Shown: positions 57,447-64,000 of the stretch, piece after piece
Numbering within the stretch: position 1 is the stretch's first letter
Layout: each line of letters begins with the position of its first letter
From: Photorhabdus laumondii subsp. laumondii
Lineage (GTDB): Bacteria; Pseudomonadota; Gammaproteobacteria; Enterobacterales; Enterobacteriaceae
Reading direction: 5' to 3'
NCBI RefSeq assembly: GCF_003343245.1
Contig: NZ_CP024901.1
Coordinates: forward strand, 2,108,001-2,172,000
Length of the DNA: 64,000 nt
Made by a program: the position numbers and the translations under genes
Notes under the pieces: model-generated
Seen by the model: only the letters and a program-made list of their open reading frames with translations
Told to the model about the DNA's origin: nothing
Database searches by the model: none

Positions 57447-57701
57447 TTAATGTTTTGTATGGTTTAGATCGCTGTATTCTGAAGATTCGATCTTTTCAAT
57501 TCCTGCCTGGAGGATGTATATCAATTGCTTTGCAATGTCAGTTGTCAACCATAAGGTTCGATCTACCATGACATGTTCTGGTGTTTGATCTTGGGAGGAC
57601 AAATAGTGAAGGCGTAGCATCACTGCATCATATGTATCGACGGTACTGACATCCCAGCCTACAACAGGATGCGTTTGAATAACTTCATCTTTACTGCCCA
57701 T
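57447..57701 (-). CDS. bssS: BssS (YceP), biofilm/signalling regulator
   Basis: 84 residues: EVIQTHPVVGWDVSTVDTYDAVMLRLHYLSS and DRTLWLTTDIAKQLIYILQAGIEKIES, clearly collinear with E. coli BssS. It affects biofilm formation through indole/AI-2-linked signalling in E. coli; biochemical role unknown. Ribosome site AGGAGG. Next to pyrC as in E. coli. Confidence 0.92.
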   Translation of the reverse strand: MGSKDEVIQTHPVVGWDVSTVDTYDAVMLRLHYLSSQDQTPEHVMVDRTLWLTTDIAKQLIYILQAGIEKIESSEYSDLNHTKH

Positions 57702-57864
57702 AAAACCTCCTAATCAGATCACTGCATTATTTATTAATATCATTGACTAAGAGCAAACTACCTCATTCCTGAATGAGTCATTAGTTAGTATATGCTTTTT
57801 AATGAAAGTAAGAAGGTTTTTTGTTAGGAATTATGAGTTGGTGTGTTGGTAACTATGTAAATTA

Positions 57865-57887
57865 ATGGGGATGATGACCATCCCCAT
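57865..57887 (-). terminator. probable terminator of pyrC
   Basis: ATGGGGATG and CATCCCCAT pair over 9 bp with a 5-nt loop, immediately after the pyrC stop; the minus-strand tail is TAATTTAC. Confidence 0.55.
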
Positions 57888-57893
57888 GTTATA

Positions 57894-58946
57894 TCAGTCT
57901 GTTACTTTCACATCCCAGCGGGCATCTTCGCCAGCCAAAAATGGAATAAGTTTTTCATTATTGCAATCAATGTGTTCAATGACGGTAGAAGGTTTGCGAG
58001 TTAGTTCAATAAAGCCTTCATTGACAGGTAGCCCGTAAAATTTAGGGCCATTAAGTGAACAGAAAGCTTCAAAATGCGGTAATGCATTCATCTCCTCAAA
58101 CACTGTTGCATAAGCAGGTAGCGCTGATGGTGCGTTAAAGACGCCGGCACAACCACAAGAGGATTCTTTCTTTTGTTGTGCATGTGGTGCTGAGTCTGTA
58201 CCTAGAAAGAAGCGATCACAGCCACTGGCGACGGCTGCCCGTAAAGCCTCTTGATGCACATTGCGTTTTAGCACAGGCAGACAGTATAGGTGTGGCCGAA
58301 TCCCACCAACTAGCATATGGTTGCGATTGAACATGAGATGCTGTGGAGTTAATGTTGCTGCCAGATTGTTATTGCCTTCCAGCACATATTGTGCGGCTTC
58401 TTTGGTAGTTATGTGTTCAAACACAACTTTCAGTGCTGGGAATTGATTACGTAGTGGTTCCATGACTTGTTCAATAAAACGGGCTTCTCGATCGAAAATA
58501 TCAATATGAGAAGCAGTAACCTCACCGTGGACGAGCAGAGGCATCCCCAGTTTTTCCATCACGGCTAATAGTGGATAAATATTCTTTATATCAGAGACGC
58601 CGTGACTTGAATTGGTTGTGGCATTGGCAGGGTAGAGCTTGCAAGCGGTAAAAATGCCTTCTTTATAACCAATTTCTATCTGAGAGCTTTCAGTCGTGTC
58701 AGTAAGATAACAAGTCATAAGAGGCTGGAAATTATCTCCTTCGGGAATAGCTGCCAGTATTCTGCCTCTATAAGCCTTGGCACTGACCACTTCTGTAATC
58801 GGCGTAAGCAGATTAGGCATGACGATAGCTCGGCCAAAGTAATGACTGGTGTAGGGAACGACAGTTCTTAGCATTTCACCATCACGAAAATGGATGTGCC
58901 AGTCATCAGGGCGGCGGATTTTTATTGTGTATGATTCAGTGGTCAT
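57894..58946 (-). CDS. pyrC: PyrC, dihydroorotase
   Basis: 350 residues. Metal-binding HxH in [13 protein letters not shown], carboxylated Lys in [66 protein letters not shown]. It closes carbamoyl-aspartate to dihydroorotate in pyrimidine synthesis; zinc enzyme, cytosolic. GGAG lies 10 nt before the ATG. Confidence 0.96.
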   Translation of the reverse strand: MTTESYTIKIRRPDDWHIHFRDGEMLRTVVPYTSHYFGRAIVMPNLLTPITEVVSAKAYRGRILAAIPEGDNFQPLMTCYLTDTTESSQIEIGYKEGIFTACKLYPANATTNSSHGVSDIKNIYPLLAVMEKLGMPLLVHGEVTASHIDIFDREARFIEQVMEPLRNQFPALKVVFEHITTKEAAQYVLEGNNNLAATLTPQHLMFNRNHMLVGGIRPHLYCLPVLKRNVHQEALRAAVASGCDRFFLGTDSAPHAQQKKESSCGCAGVFNAPSALPAYATVFEEMNALPHFEAFCSLNGPKFYGLPVNEGFIELTRKPSTVIEHIDCNNEKLIPFLAGEDARWDVKVTD

Positions 58947-59162
58947 GAGAAACCGGCTCCAGTATATATGATAGGAATGAAGATGCTGAGTTCAGCATAT
59001 CCAGGCCGGGAATGGATGATAAAGCTAAAATGGTTGAATAGCTATTAATGAATATAAGTTTTAGAAAAAAATTCAGCCAAATCAACTAGGTTAGGGTAGT
59101 CAGAGGTGGATTTTCTTATAACAAAGGAAAAATGAAATATGAGGGTAAAAAATAAATGAAGT

Positions 59163-59186
59163 TGGCTCCTCTGACTGGACTCGAAC
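59163..59186 (-). other. attachment-site remnant: 3' end of tRNA-Asn
   Basis: On the minus strand the 24 nt read GTTCGAGTCCAGTCAGAGGA followed by GCCA, identical to the T-arm, acceptor strand and CCA of enterobacterial tRNA-Asn. The rest of the tRNA is absent. Such 3' fragments are left at one end of elements that integrate into a tRNA gene. The element should extend to higher coordinates, with an intact tRNA-Asn at its far end. Confidence 0.75.
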
Positions 59187-59317
59187 TTCATCTGTATCTC
59201 CTATTATTACTGCCATTGTGAAAATAACATGATTATTTACCAACATATTTACCATCATTATTGTTTTCTTATGATAAAAATGTCAATTAAAAACAACTGG
59301 TTGTTGTCATAACTATC

Positions 59318-60319
59318 TAACTAACCCGAATTCTGCTTAATCCGTCATTGAAAAATCGTCTTCTGAGTAGAAAACTTTCAGTGATGGCTTCTTCAATTTA
59401 AGGCAGTAAGCAATCAATCCACCTAAAACGCACAACAGAAAGCCTTTTATACTTCGGTGGCGGGAATGCTCTATTTGAGAAAGAGTTTTTAATTGCCCAT
59501 TAATCGTTTCAATGATAAAACGCTTTTTTAACATTATCTTATCCCACTCAGCTTGCATACTCGCTTTCATGTTACGCCGTTTTTTCGTGATGAAAGTGAC
59601 ATCGGTTTTAGCTAAATCGTCCGCCAATTCCTGGCTGAGGTAACCTTTGTCACCGTAAAGAGAACCCGTTAATTCTTTTGATAATTCACGAACAGGTTCC
59701 CGATCATCCACATTACCCGGAGTCACTTTAAGCGCGAGAATTTCACCCTGATGATTGACAACCAGGTGTAATTTGAAACCGTAAAACCAGCCCATTGAAT
59801 TTTTTCCGCGCTTTGCTATCCCCGCAAAGACCTTATGTCGAGGGATGCGAATGTTATGGCAGACACTCAAACGGGTGGAATCAATAAAAGCAATGCCTGT
59901 GGGTTTCCCTTTTAATTGAGTCAGATAGCTGCATAATGGCACCAAAACGGAAGGAGCCACACTGACAAAACGAGGATAGCTAAGCAAGGTTGGAAAATCC
60001 TTATGGTGATATTTCCAAATATGTTCTAGATAAAAATGTTTAAAATCACGGTAATGCGACATATGAAAAAGGATCAAAATGGTCATGATTTCACTGGGAT
60101 ACATATGACCTTGTCGGCGGCGTAAACGATGCCCGCTATCGAGACAAAATTGTTCCCATTGAGGGATGAAAAAACGGCAAAAATCATCGACATCACAGAA
60201 AATTTCAACTAAGTTGTCCATAGCCTGTTCCCCCCTCGGAGCTGTTTTTGGTGCACACCAAAACTTTGCTCCTGGAACAGGCTTCTCGTCAATTTCTTAT
60301 CCAGAATTCGGGTTAACTA
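59318..60319 (-). mobile_element. IS982-family insertion sequence with 6-bp target duplication
   Basis: A 990-bp element (59324-60313) with terminal inverted repeats ACCCGAATTCTG / CAGAATTCGGGT, flanked by the direct repeat TAACTA (59318-59323 and 60314-60319). It carries one full transposase. The intact duplication suggests a fairly recent insertion. Confidence 0.9.
59337..60221 (-). CDS. IS982-family transposase
   Basis: 294 residues starting MDNLVEIFCDVDDFCRFFIP, the IS982 family N-terminus. DDE blocks: GIAFIDSTRLSVCHN, LYGDKGYLSQELADDL, KKRFIIETINGQLKTLSQIEHSRHRS. No frameshift; probably functional. Confidence 0.93.
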   Translation of the reverse strand: MDNLVEIFCDVDDFCRFFIPQWEQFCLDSGHRLRRRQGHMYPSEIMTILILFHMSHYRDFKHFYLEHIWKYHHKDFPTLLSYPRFVSVAPSVLVPLCSYLTQLKGKPTGIAFIDSTRLSVCHNIRIPRHKVFAGIAKRGKNSMGWFYGFKLHLVVNHQGEILALKVTPGNVDDREPVRELSKELTGSLYGDKGYLSQELADDLAKTDVTFITKKRRNMKASMQAEWDKIMLKKRFIIETINGQLKTLSQIEHSRHRSIKGFLLCVLGGLIAYCLKLKKPSLKVFYSEDDFSMTD

Positions 60320-60567
60320 TGAACGCCATTTCTTACTTTCTCTGTCAATACGATATTGCTGTTATTTTTCTGAAAGTAATTGATATAAAACAATTAGTTA
60401 TTGTTTAGTAAATAAAAGATGTTTAGTCAAGATGAGATTGCTCATCTTCAAGGTTACTTGTCTGTCATCACACCATTTTGAAAACCTTCCCCTCATTTTC
60501 ACTTTCTCTATCATGTTGAATGGGCTAACTTTTATGAAACATGAATGTAATCGGCAGGACAAGAACA

Positions 60568-61416
60568 ATGACTACTCAAAAGGAAATGGACGATATCAGG
60601 ACAGCCTTATCTTGGTTTGATGTACGCCGATATGATGCCCTGAAAGATCTTACTTTAGAGCAAATCTATGCTGAACTTGAAAGACGGATGTTTGCTTACA
60701 AAACAAGGCAGCAATGGGATACAGCAGGCAAAAATAATCAAATGCAAGCTATATACCATGAGGCAACAATCCGATGCGGTGATGTGATACTTGAATCGAA
60801 ATGGATTTCAGATAATCAGAGACTCTCACATAGCTATGCTGTCAGACCAATGACCAGAGGTGCATTGTTTAACTATGGACGGGCGATGTATCGACTGGAG
60901 ACTTCTGAGCAAACAGATCCTGTTGCAGTGAGTTCTGACTACATCTCTGAGTATCTGAAACAAGGAGGCATGAACCCTACTAACAAGATGCTGATCGAAA
61001 TTGACTTGGAACAAGCCAGCAGTGACGATCTCGCAGAACACCTGAAAGTGCTGATTGCTCTATGGCAAAAGCACCTTAAAACGGCAAAACCACCTAAACG
61101 ATCTTTTCGTTTTGGTCATAAGACCTTTCAAAGAATACTTGATTACAAAGTCATCCCTTTAATGGATTTGATCTCATGGGAACAGACCTACAACGAAGGT
61201 AAGAACATACCGTTCAACATTTTAGCTGACATCCTGCATGGTACTGGCGGGGTTCGGAGCCGTGATCACATCAAAGATACTGATTATGATTACGCGAAAA
61301 GCTATCTCGATAAGGATGAGTATTTCAAGGTTTTGAATGATTTCTATATAAAAAACATCCTGTTAAAGGACTGGAAGATCACTGAAGTCATAAAAATCAA
61401 CGATAAAGCCCCCTGA
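60568..61416 (+). CDS. island protein, possibly DUF6387 family
   Basis: 282 residues, no signal or membrane segment. The beginning (MDDIRTALSWFDVRRYDALKDLTLEQIYAELERR) resembles proteins annotated DUF6387, which I recall only loosely as island genes; function unknown. The ATG at 60568 has AGGA upstream; nine further in-frame codons start at 60541. It opens the cargo of the tRNA-Asn element behind IS982 and precedes alpA. Confidence 0.7.
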   Translation: MTTQKEMDDIRTALSWFDVRRYDALKDLTLEQIYAELERRMFAYKTRQQWDTAGKNNQMQAIYHEATIRCGDVILESKWISDNQRLSHSYAVRPMTRGALFNYGRAMYRLETSEQTDPVAVSSDYISEYLKQGGMNPTNKMLIEIDLEQASSDDLAEHLKVLIALWQKHLKTAKPPKRSFRFGHKTFQRILDYKVIPLMDLISWEQTYNEGKNIPFNILADILHGTGGVRSRDHIKDTDYDYAKSYLDKDEYFKVLNDFYIKNILLKDWKITEVIKINDKAP

Positions 61417-61579
61417 TAAAGACAAAAAGTAAACACAAGGGATGTTCACTATCTGTGAGTATCCCTATAACTACTTCCCCTCTACCAGTTTCCGCGAAGT
61501 TCGGGATTTGCGAACGTCCCTAGTTTAGAACCAGCCAAAATCCTAGAATTATCTCCATCGAACAACACAGGAGATAAAC

Positions 61580-61798
61580 ATGGTCCAAATCAAAACAGAC
61601 AAACATCAGAAACTTATTCGTTTGCCCGAAGTAATCAGAAGAACGGGGTTTGGTAAAACGTGGATATATACCCTTATAAGAGCGGGTAAATTTCCTAAAC
61701 AAGTTAAAACCGGATTGCGTTCTATAGCATTTATTGAAAGTGAGATTGATGCATGGATCGAAAAGGTTATTCAGGCATCACGTACTCAAGCAGTTTAA
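61580..61798 (+). CDS. alpA: AlpA-family excisionase-like regulator
   Basis: 72 residues: KLIRLPEVIRRTGFGKTWIYTLIRAGKFPKQVKTGLRSIAFIESEIDAWIEKVI, the AlpA / MerR-like winged helix-turn-helix of P4-type islands. AlpA proteins switch on the integrase and aid excision. Ribosome site GGAG. Confidence 0.92.
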   Translation: MVQIKTDKHQKLIRLPEVIRRTGFGKTWIYTLIRAGKFPKQVKTGLRSIAFIESEIDAWIEKVIQASRTQAV

Positions 61799-61943
61799 TA
61801 GATACTGTTAATATAATAATATAAGGAGGTTTTATGTAAAATCTGAAAAAAGAAGTTTGCTATTAACGACATTCCTTACCGAAATAAAATAATACAGGTT
61901 TTCTGTAGGGATATTTTCACTCAAATTATAGAAGGAAATGAAT

Positions 61944-62273
61944 ATGAATATGAATATGAATAATACAATAACTGAAACTCATGTGATAACAGTCACCAAT
62001 GAATCAACCAGACTGTTTATTGTTAAAGCATTTGAAGGTTATGAGCTTTATATCAATAATATGCAGGAATACATGGGGAGCCGATTCTTTAAAAATATTG
62101 CGGACATGAAATATATGGATGATGTTTTTGATAAAGTAATAGAAAACAGTAAGGAGGGATTTAGTCAGTTCCTGAAAAAAAACAAAAGCGCAGGATCTCT
62201 AAAAGAGGTGTTTTTCGATGAGGTCAAAGTCAATCTGAGGTTTATGCATAATGTGATGTTAAACTCAGACTAA
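61944..62273 (+). CDS. small island protein of unknown function, family member 1
   Basis: 109 residues from 61944. The first codons are ATGAAT repeated four times, so ATGs at 61938, 61944, 61950 and 61956 are all in frame; AAGGA at 61932-61936 fits 61944 best. The sequence TNESTRLFIVKAF ... IADMKYMDDVFDKVIENSK shares a pattern with the next two small genes (62361 and 63837). No signal peptide, no membrane helix. Function unknown. Confidence 0.68.
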   Translation: MNMNMNNTITETHVITVTNESTRLFIVKAFEGYELYINNMQEYMGSRFFKNIADMKYMDDVFDKVIENSKEGFSQFLKKNKSAGSLKEVFFDEVKVNLRFMHNVMLNSD

Positions 62274-62294
62274 TAGTTCTGTTATCTCTATTTG

Positions 62295-62308
62295 GCCCCG
62301 CAAGGGGC
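62295..62308. repeat. GC-rich hairpin between small island genes
   Basis: GCCCC-GCAA-GGGGC, a stable 5-bp stem with a GCAA tetraloop, 22 nt after the stop of the first small gene. A second hairpin (GGCCC / GGGCC, 62686-62702) follows the next gene. Neither has a T-run. Confidence 0.45.
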
Positions 62309-62360
62309 TAATAGCAACGAAAGAGAATATAAATCTGTATCTAACCATGAGGATATAAAT

Positions 62361-62672
62361 ATGAATAAAGAACTTAAGACCGAATCGAATAGATGTTTTT
62401 TCCATTTGATGACGATATTTTATGATCTAAGAATGCGCACTGCCATGAACGAGCGTCCTGATGAGATTGAAGCACTATGTAATGATGAAGCTTTCATGGG
62501 AGTTGTTTTTAAAGAATGTATCAAAAAAGCTAAATCACATTTACCATTGGTCGAGCGGCATCACCCCGGCGCTGAAGGTGTATCAGTAAAACTGGTTGAT
62601 CTTGCTTATGTGATGGAAAGGCTGAAAGCATATCATCAGGATAAAGGTTTTATGAAAGAGTCTCAAAAGTAG
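62361..62672 (+). CDS. small island protein of unknown function, family member 2
   Basis: 103 residues: MNKELKTESNRCFFHLMTIFYDLRMRTAMNERPDEIEALCNDEAFMGVVFKECIKKAK. Its ESNRCFF and ALCNDEAFMGVVF segments line up with NESTRLF and IADMKYMDDVF of member 1 and with NTSTELF and LVDDADFMSAF of member 3. ATG 62361 has GAGGA upstream. Mostly helical, soluble; function unknown. Confidence 0.7.
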   Translation: MNKELKTESNRCFFHLMTIFYDLRMRTAMNERPDEIEALCNDEAFMGVVFKECIKKAKSHLPLVERHHPGAEGVSVKLVDLAYVMERLKAYHQDKGFMKESQK

Positions 62673-62729
62673 TCTGGTTTATTTAGGCCCTGTCATTGGG
62701 CCGAATAAAAATAAAGTCTTGGATTCACA

Positions 62730-63788
62730 TAATAAGTGCAACATCGTTAATCTGGAAGTAAACATGTTCGTATTCCTTTAAATAATTCATTCGGTGTTTT
62801 CCCACCCCGTGTTTTTCGAGGACGATTATTTAATCGGTTTACCACAAAATTTATTTCCTGATCAGAGATTTCATTAAAATTGGTTCCCTTTGGAAAGTAT
62901 TGTCTGATTAACCCATTGATATTCTCATTGATCCCTCTTTCCCAAGGCGAATAAGGGTGAGCAAAGTAAATTTGGGTTTCTAATTCTTCACCGATGATTT
63001 CATGATCTGCGAACTCCAAACCGTTATCGAACGTGATGGTCTTAACCTTTTGTTTTAACGGGTATAATACTTTCACTGCTGCTTTCGCGACTTCTGATGC
63101 CTGCTTGCTATCAAGTTTAACGATAATTGTATACAGCGTCTTGCGGTCAACCAATGTTAATAAGACACTTTTTTTATCTTTCCCTATTATCGTATCTCCT
63201 TCCCAGTCCCCAATACGTTCTTTTTTATCAACAATTTCCGGGCGTTCATCAATACTGACCCGATTTTTAATTTTACCTCTTCTTTCATAGCGACCATAGC
63301 GTTTGCGATAGGGTTTTCTGGCTATTCGCAGATGTTGCCATAAATCACCCCCCTCTCTTTTATCTTGATAAATCAGTCTATAAATCGTCTCATGATGCAA
63401 AGATATCCCTTTATGTTGCTTCAAATAATCAGCCACCTGTTCAGGGCTTAAATCTTTCCAAATTAACCGTTTTATCCATCTTTTTACTTCCGGCGTTATT
63501 TTCACGGCCTTTTTAGCAAAATGACGACGCGCCAATACCTTCAAATGAGCCTGTTCAGGGCAGTATGTCTGGACTTCTTGATTTCTCTTCAATTCTCTGC
63601 TGATGGTCGATGGGCTTCGCTTAAGTGACTTCGCAATAAAAAGCTGTGAAAAACCCGCTTCTCTTAAACTGGAAATCTGGTATCTTTCTGTTTCGGTCAG
63701 TTGTGTATAGGCCATAGTGCATTTTCCTTTGGCGAGAAAGATGCCTACTATAGCAACTGACCGCCCTTCTGAAAAATTGCACTTATTA
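62730..63788 (-). mobile_element. IS30-family insertion sequence
   Basis: About 1.06 kb with terminal repeats TAATAAGTGCAA (62730-62741) / TTGCACTTATTA (63777-63788) and one full transposase. No clear direct repeat; the flanks GGATTC and GAATCC, each 3 nt from the ends, are inverted copies of each other. It separates small island genes 2 and 3. Confidence 0.85.
62747..63715 (-). CDS. IS30-family transposase
   Basis: 322 residues. N-terminal helix-turn-helix (ETERYQISSLREAGFSQLFIAKSLKRSPSTISRELKRN), a second DNA-binding region (LSPEQVADYLKQHKGISLHHETIYRLIY), and the DDE core: GDWEGDTIIGKDKKSVLLTLVDR, TITFDNGLEFADH, YFAHPYSPWERGINENINGLIRQYFPKG. All catalytic residues present, no frameshift. 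Confidence 0.95.
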   Translation of the reverse strand: MAYTQLTETERYQISSLREAGFSQLFIAKSLKRSPSTISRELKRNQEVQTYCPEQAHLKVLARRHFAKKAVKITPEVKRWIKRLIWKDLSPEQVADYLKQHKGISLHHETIYRLIYQDKREGGDLWQHLRIARKPYRKRYGRYERRGKIKNRVSIDERPEIVDKKERIGDWEGDTIIGKDKKSVLLTLVDRKTLYTIIVKLDSKQASEVAKAAVKVLYPLKQKVKTITFDNGLEFADHEIIGEELETQIYFAHPYSPWERGINENINGLIRQYFPKGTNFNEISDQEINFVVNRLNNRPRKTRGGKTPNELFKGIRTCLLPD

Positions 63789-63836
63789 GTCGAATCCGCC
63801 AGTTAAATATATATCATTTTAATATGAGGAGTTGTC

Positions 63837-64000
63837 ATGTCAAAAAACATTGAAATTGAAAATACATCTACAGAGTTATTTTATGATCTTGCTAAACGTT
63901 CATTTGAAGCAAGCTGGGAAGTTATGCAGGATATGTGTAGTGATAGCATTTCGCATCTTGTCGATGATGCTGATTTTATGAGTGCATTTATACGGCTCAT
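63837..64000 (+). CDS. small island protein, family member 3 (cut by window end)
   Basis: Open to the window edge, 54 codons seen: MSKNIEIENTSTELFYDLAK ... MCSDSISHLVDDADFMSAFIRL. GAGGAG lies 6 nt before the ATG. The STELF and DDADFMSAF segments match the pattern of the two small proteins at 61944 and 62361. Function unknown. Confidence 0.7.
   Translation, partial: MSKNIEIENTSTELFYDLAKRSFEASWEVMQDMCSDSISHLVDDADFMSAFIRL

Overview
The window reads as chromosome of an AT-rich member of the Enterobacterales, most likely Photorhabdus. Gene content and order from uup to tRNA-Ser follow the Escherichia coli ompA region (uup, pqiABC, rmf, fabA, lonH, matP, ompA, sulA, sxy, yccS, helD, mgsA, yccU, hspQ, acyP, tusE, serT). 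Eight ERIC-type 127-bp palindromic repeats lie in intergenic gaps, and ERIC abundance is a known Photorhabdus trait. The assignment rests on recognising protein families and ERICs by eye; no database search was run.

Layout. 1-21921: conserved core genes, interrupted by a lineage-specific small exported protein (5887-6225) and by CRISPR array 1 (18978-20443), which sits between yccU and hspQ. 21922-25560: a variable segment behind tRNA-Ser holding an integrase stub, an intact IS630-family element, an ERIC, an orphan gene and the three-repeat CRISPR array 2. 25559-35458: a type I-F CRISPR-Cas locus with a 3' stub of cas1, cas2-3, a decayed toxin-antitoxin insert, csy1-csy4 and array 3. 35513-48726: a complete-looking myo-inositol catabolic regulon (iolB, iolE, iolC, an IolG-like dehydrogenase, an SSS transporter, iolG, iolD, iolA) with a divergent RpiR-type iolR. 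48935-58946: csaA, an AraC regulator, higBA, a POT transporter, lpxL, a dinI homologue, trhO, an atypical LuxR regulator, bssS and pyrC. 59163-64000: the edge of an integrative element. It starts at a 24-nt copy of the 3' end of tRNA-Asn and carries IS982, a possible DUF6387 gene, an AlpA regulator, a family of small related orphan proteins and IS30.

How things fit together. The three CRISPR arrays share repeat length, hairpin and leader architecture, so Csy4 should be able to process all of them and one Csy complex could serve all three. The adaptation gene cas1 is reduced to its last ~43 codons, so in this window the system looks able to interfere but not to acquire spacers. The iol genes form three leftward transcription units. 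A shared palindrome occurs upstream of iolR and of the iolG-like/iolC unit, with related sequences upstream of iolA and iolG, and is a candidate IolR operator. sulA and the dinI homologue each carry a perfect CTGT-N8-ACAG LexA box.

The most interesting observations are: (i) both ends of the IS630-family element match the two different ERIC ends in the same polarity, which suggests that ERICs are non-autonomous relatives of this transposon; (ii) cas1 has been replaced by a mini-array; (iii) two spacers in array 1 overlap on one target and reveal a CC motif at the expected I-F PAM position; (iv) all three leaders carry an inverted repeat at identical distances from the first repeat; and (v) the tRNA-Asn island holds a family of small paralogous proteins of unknown function.
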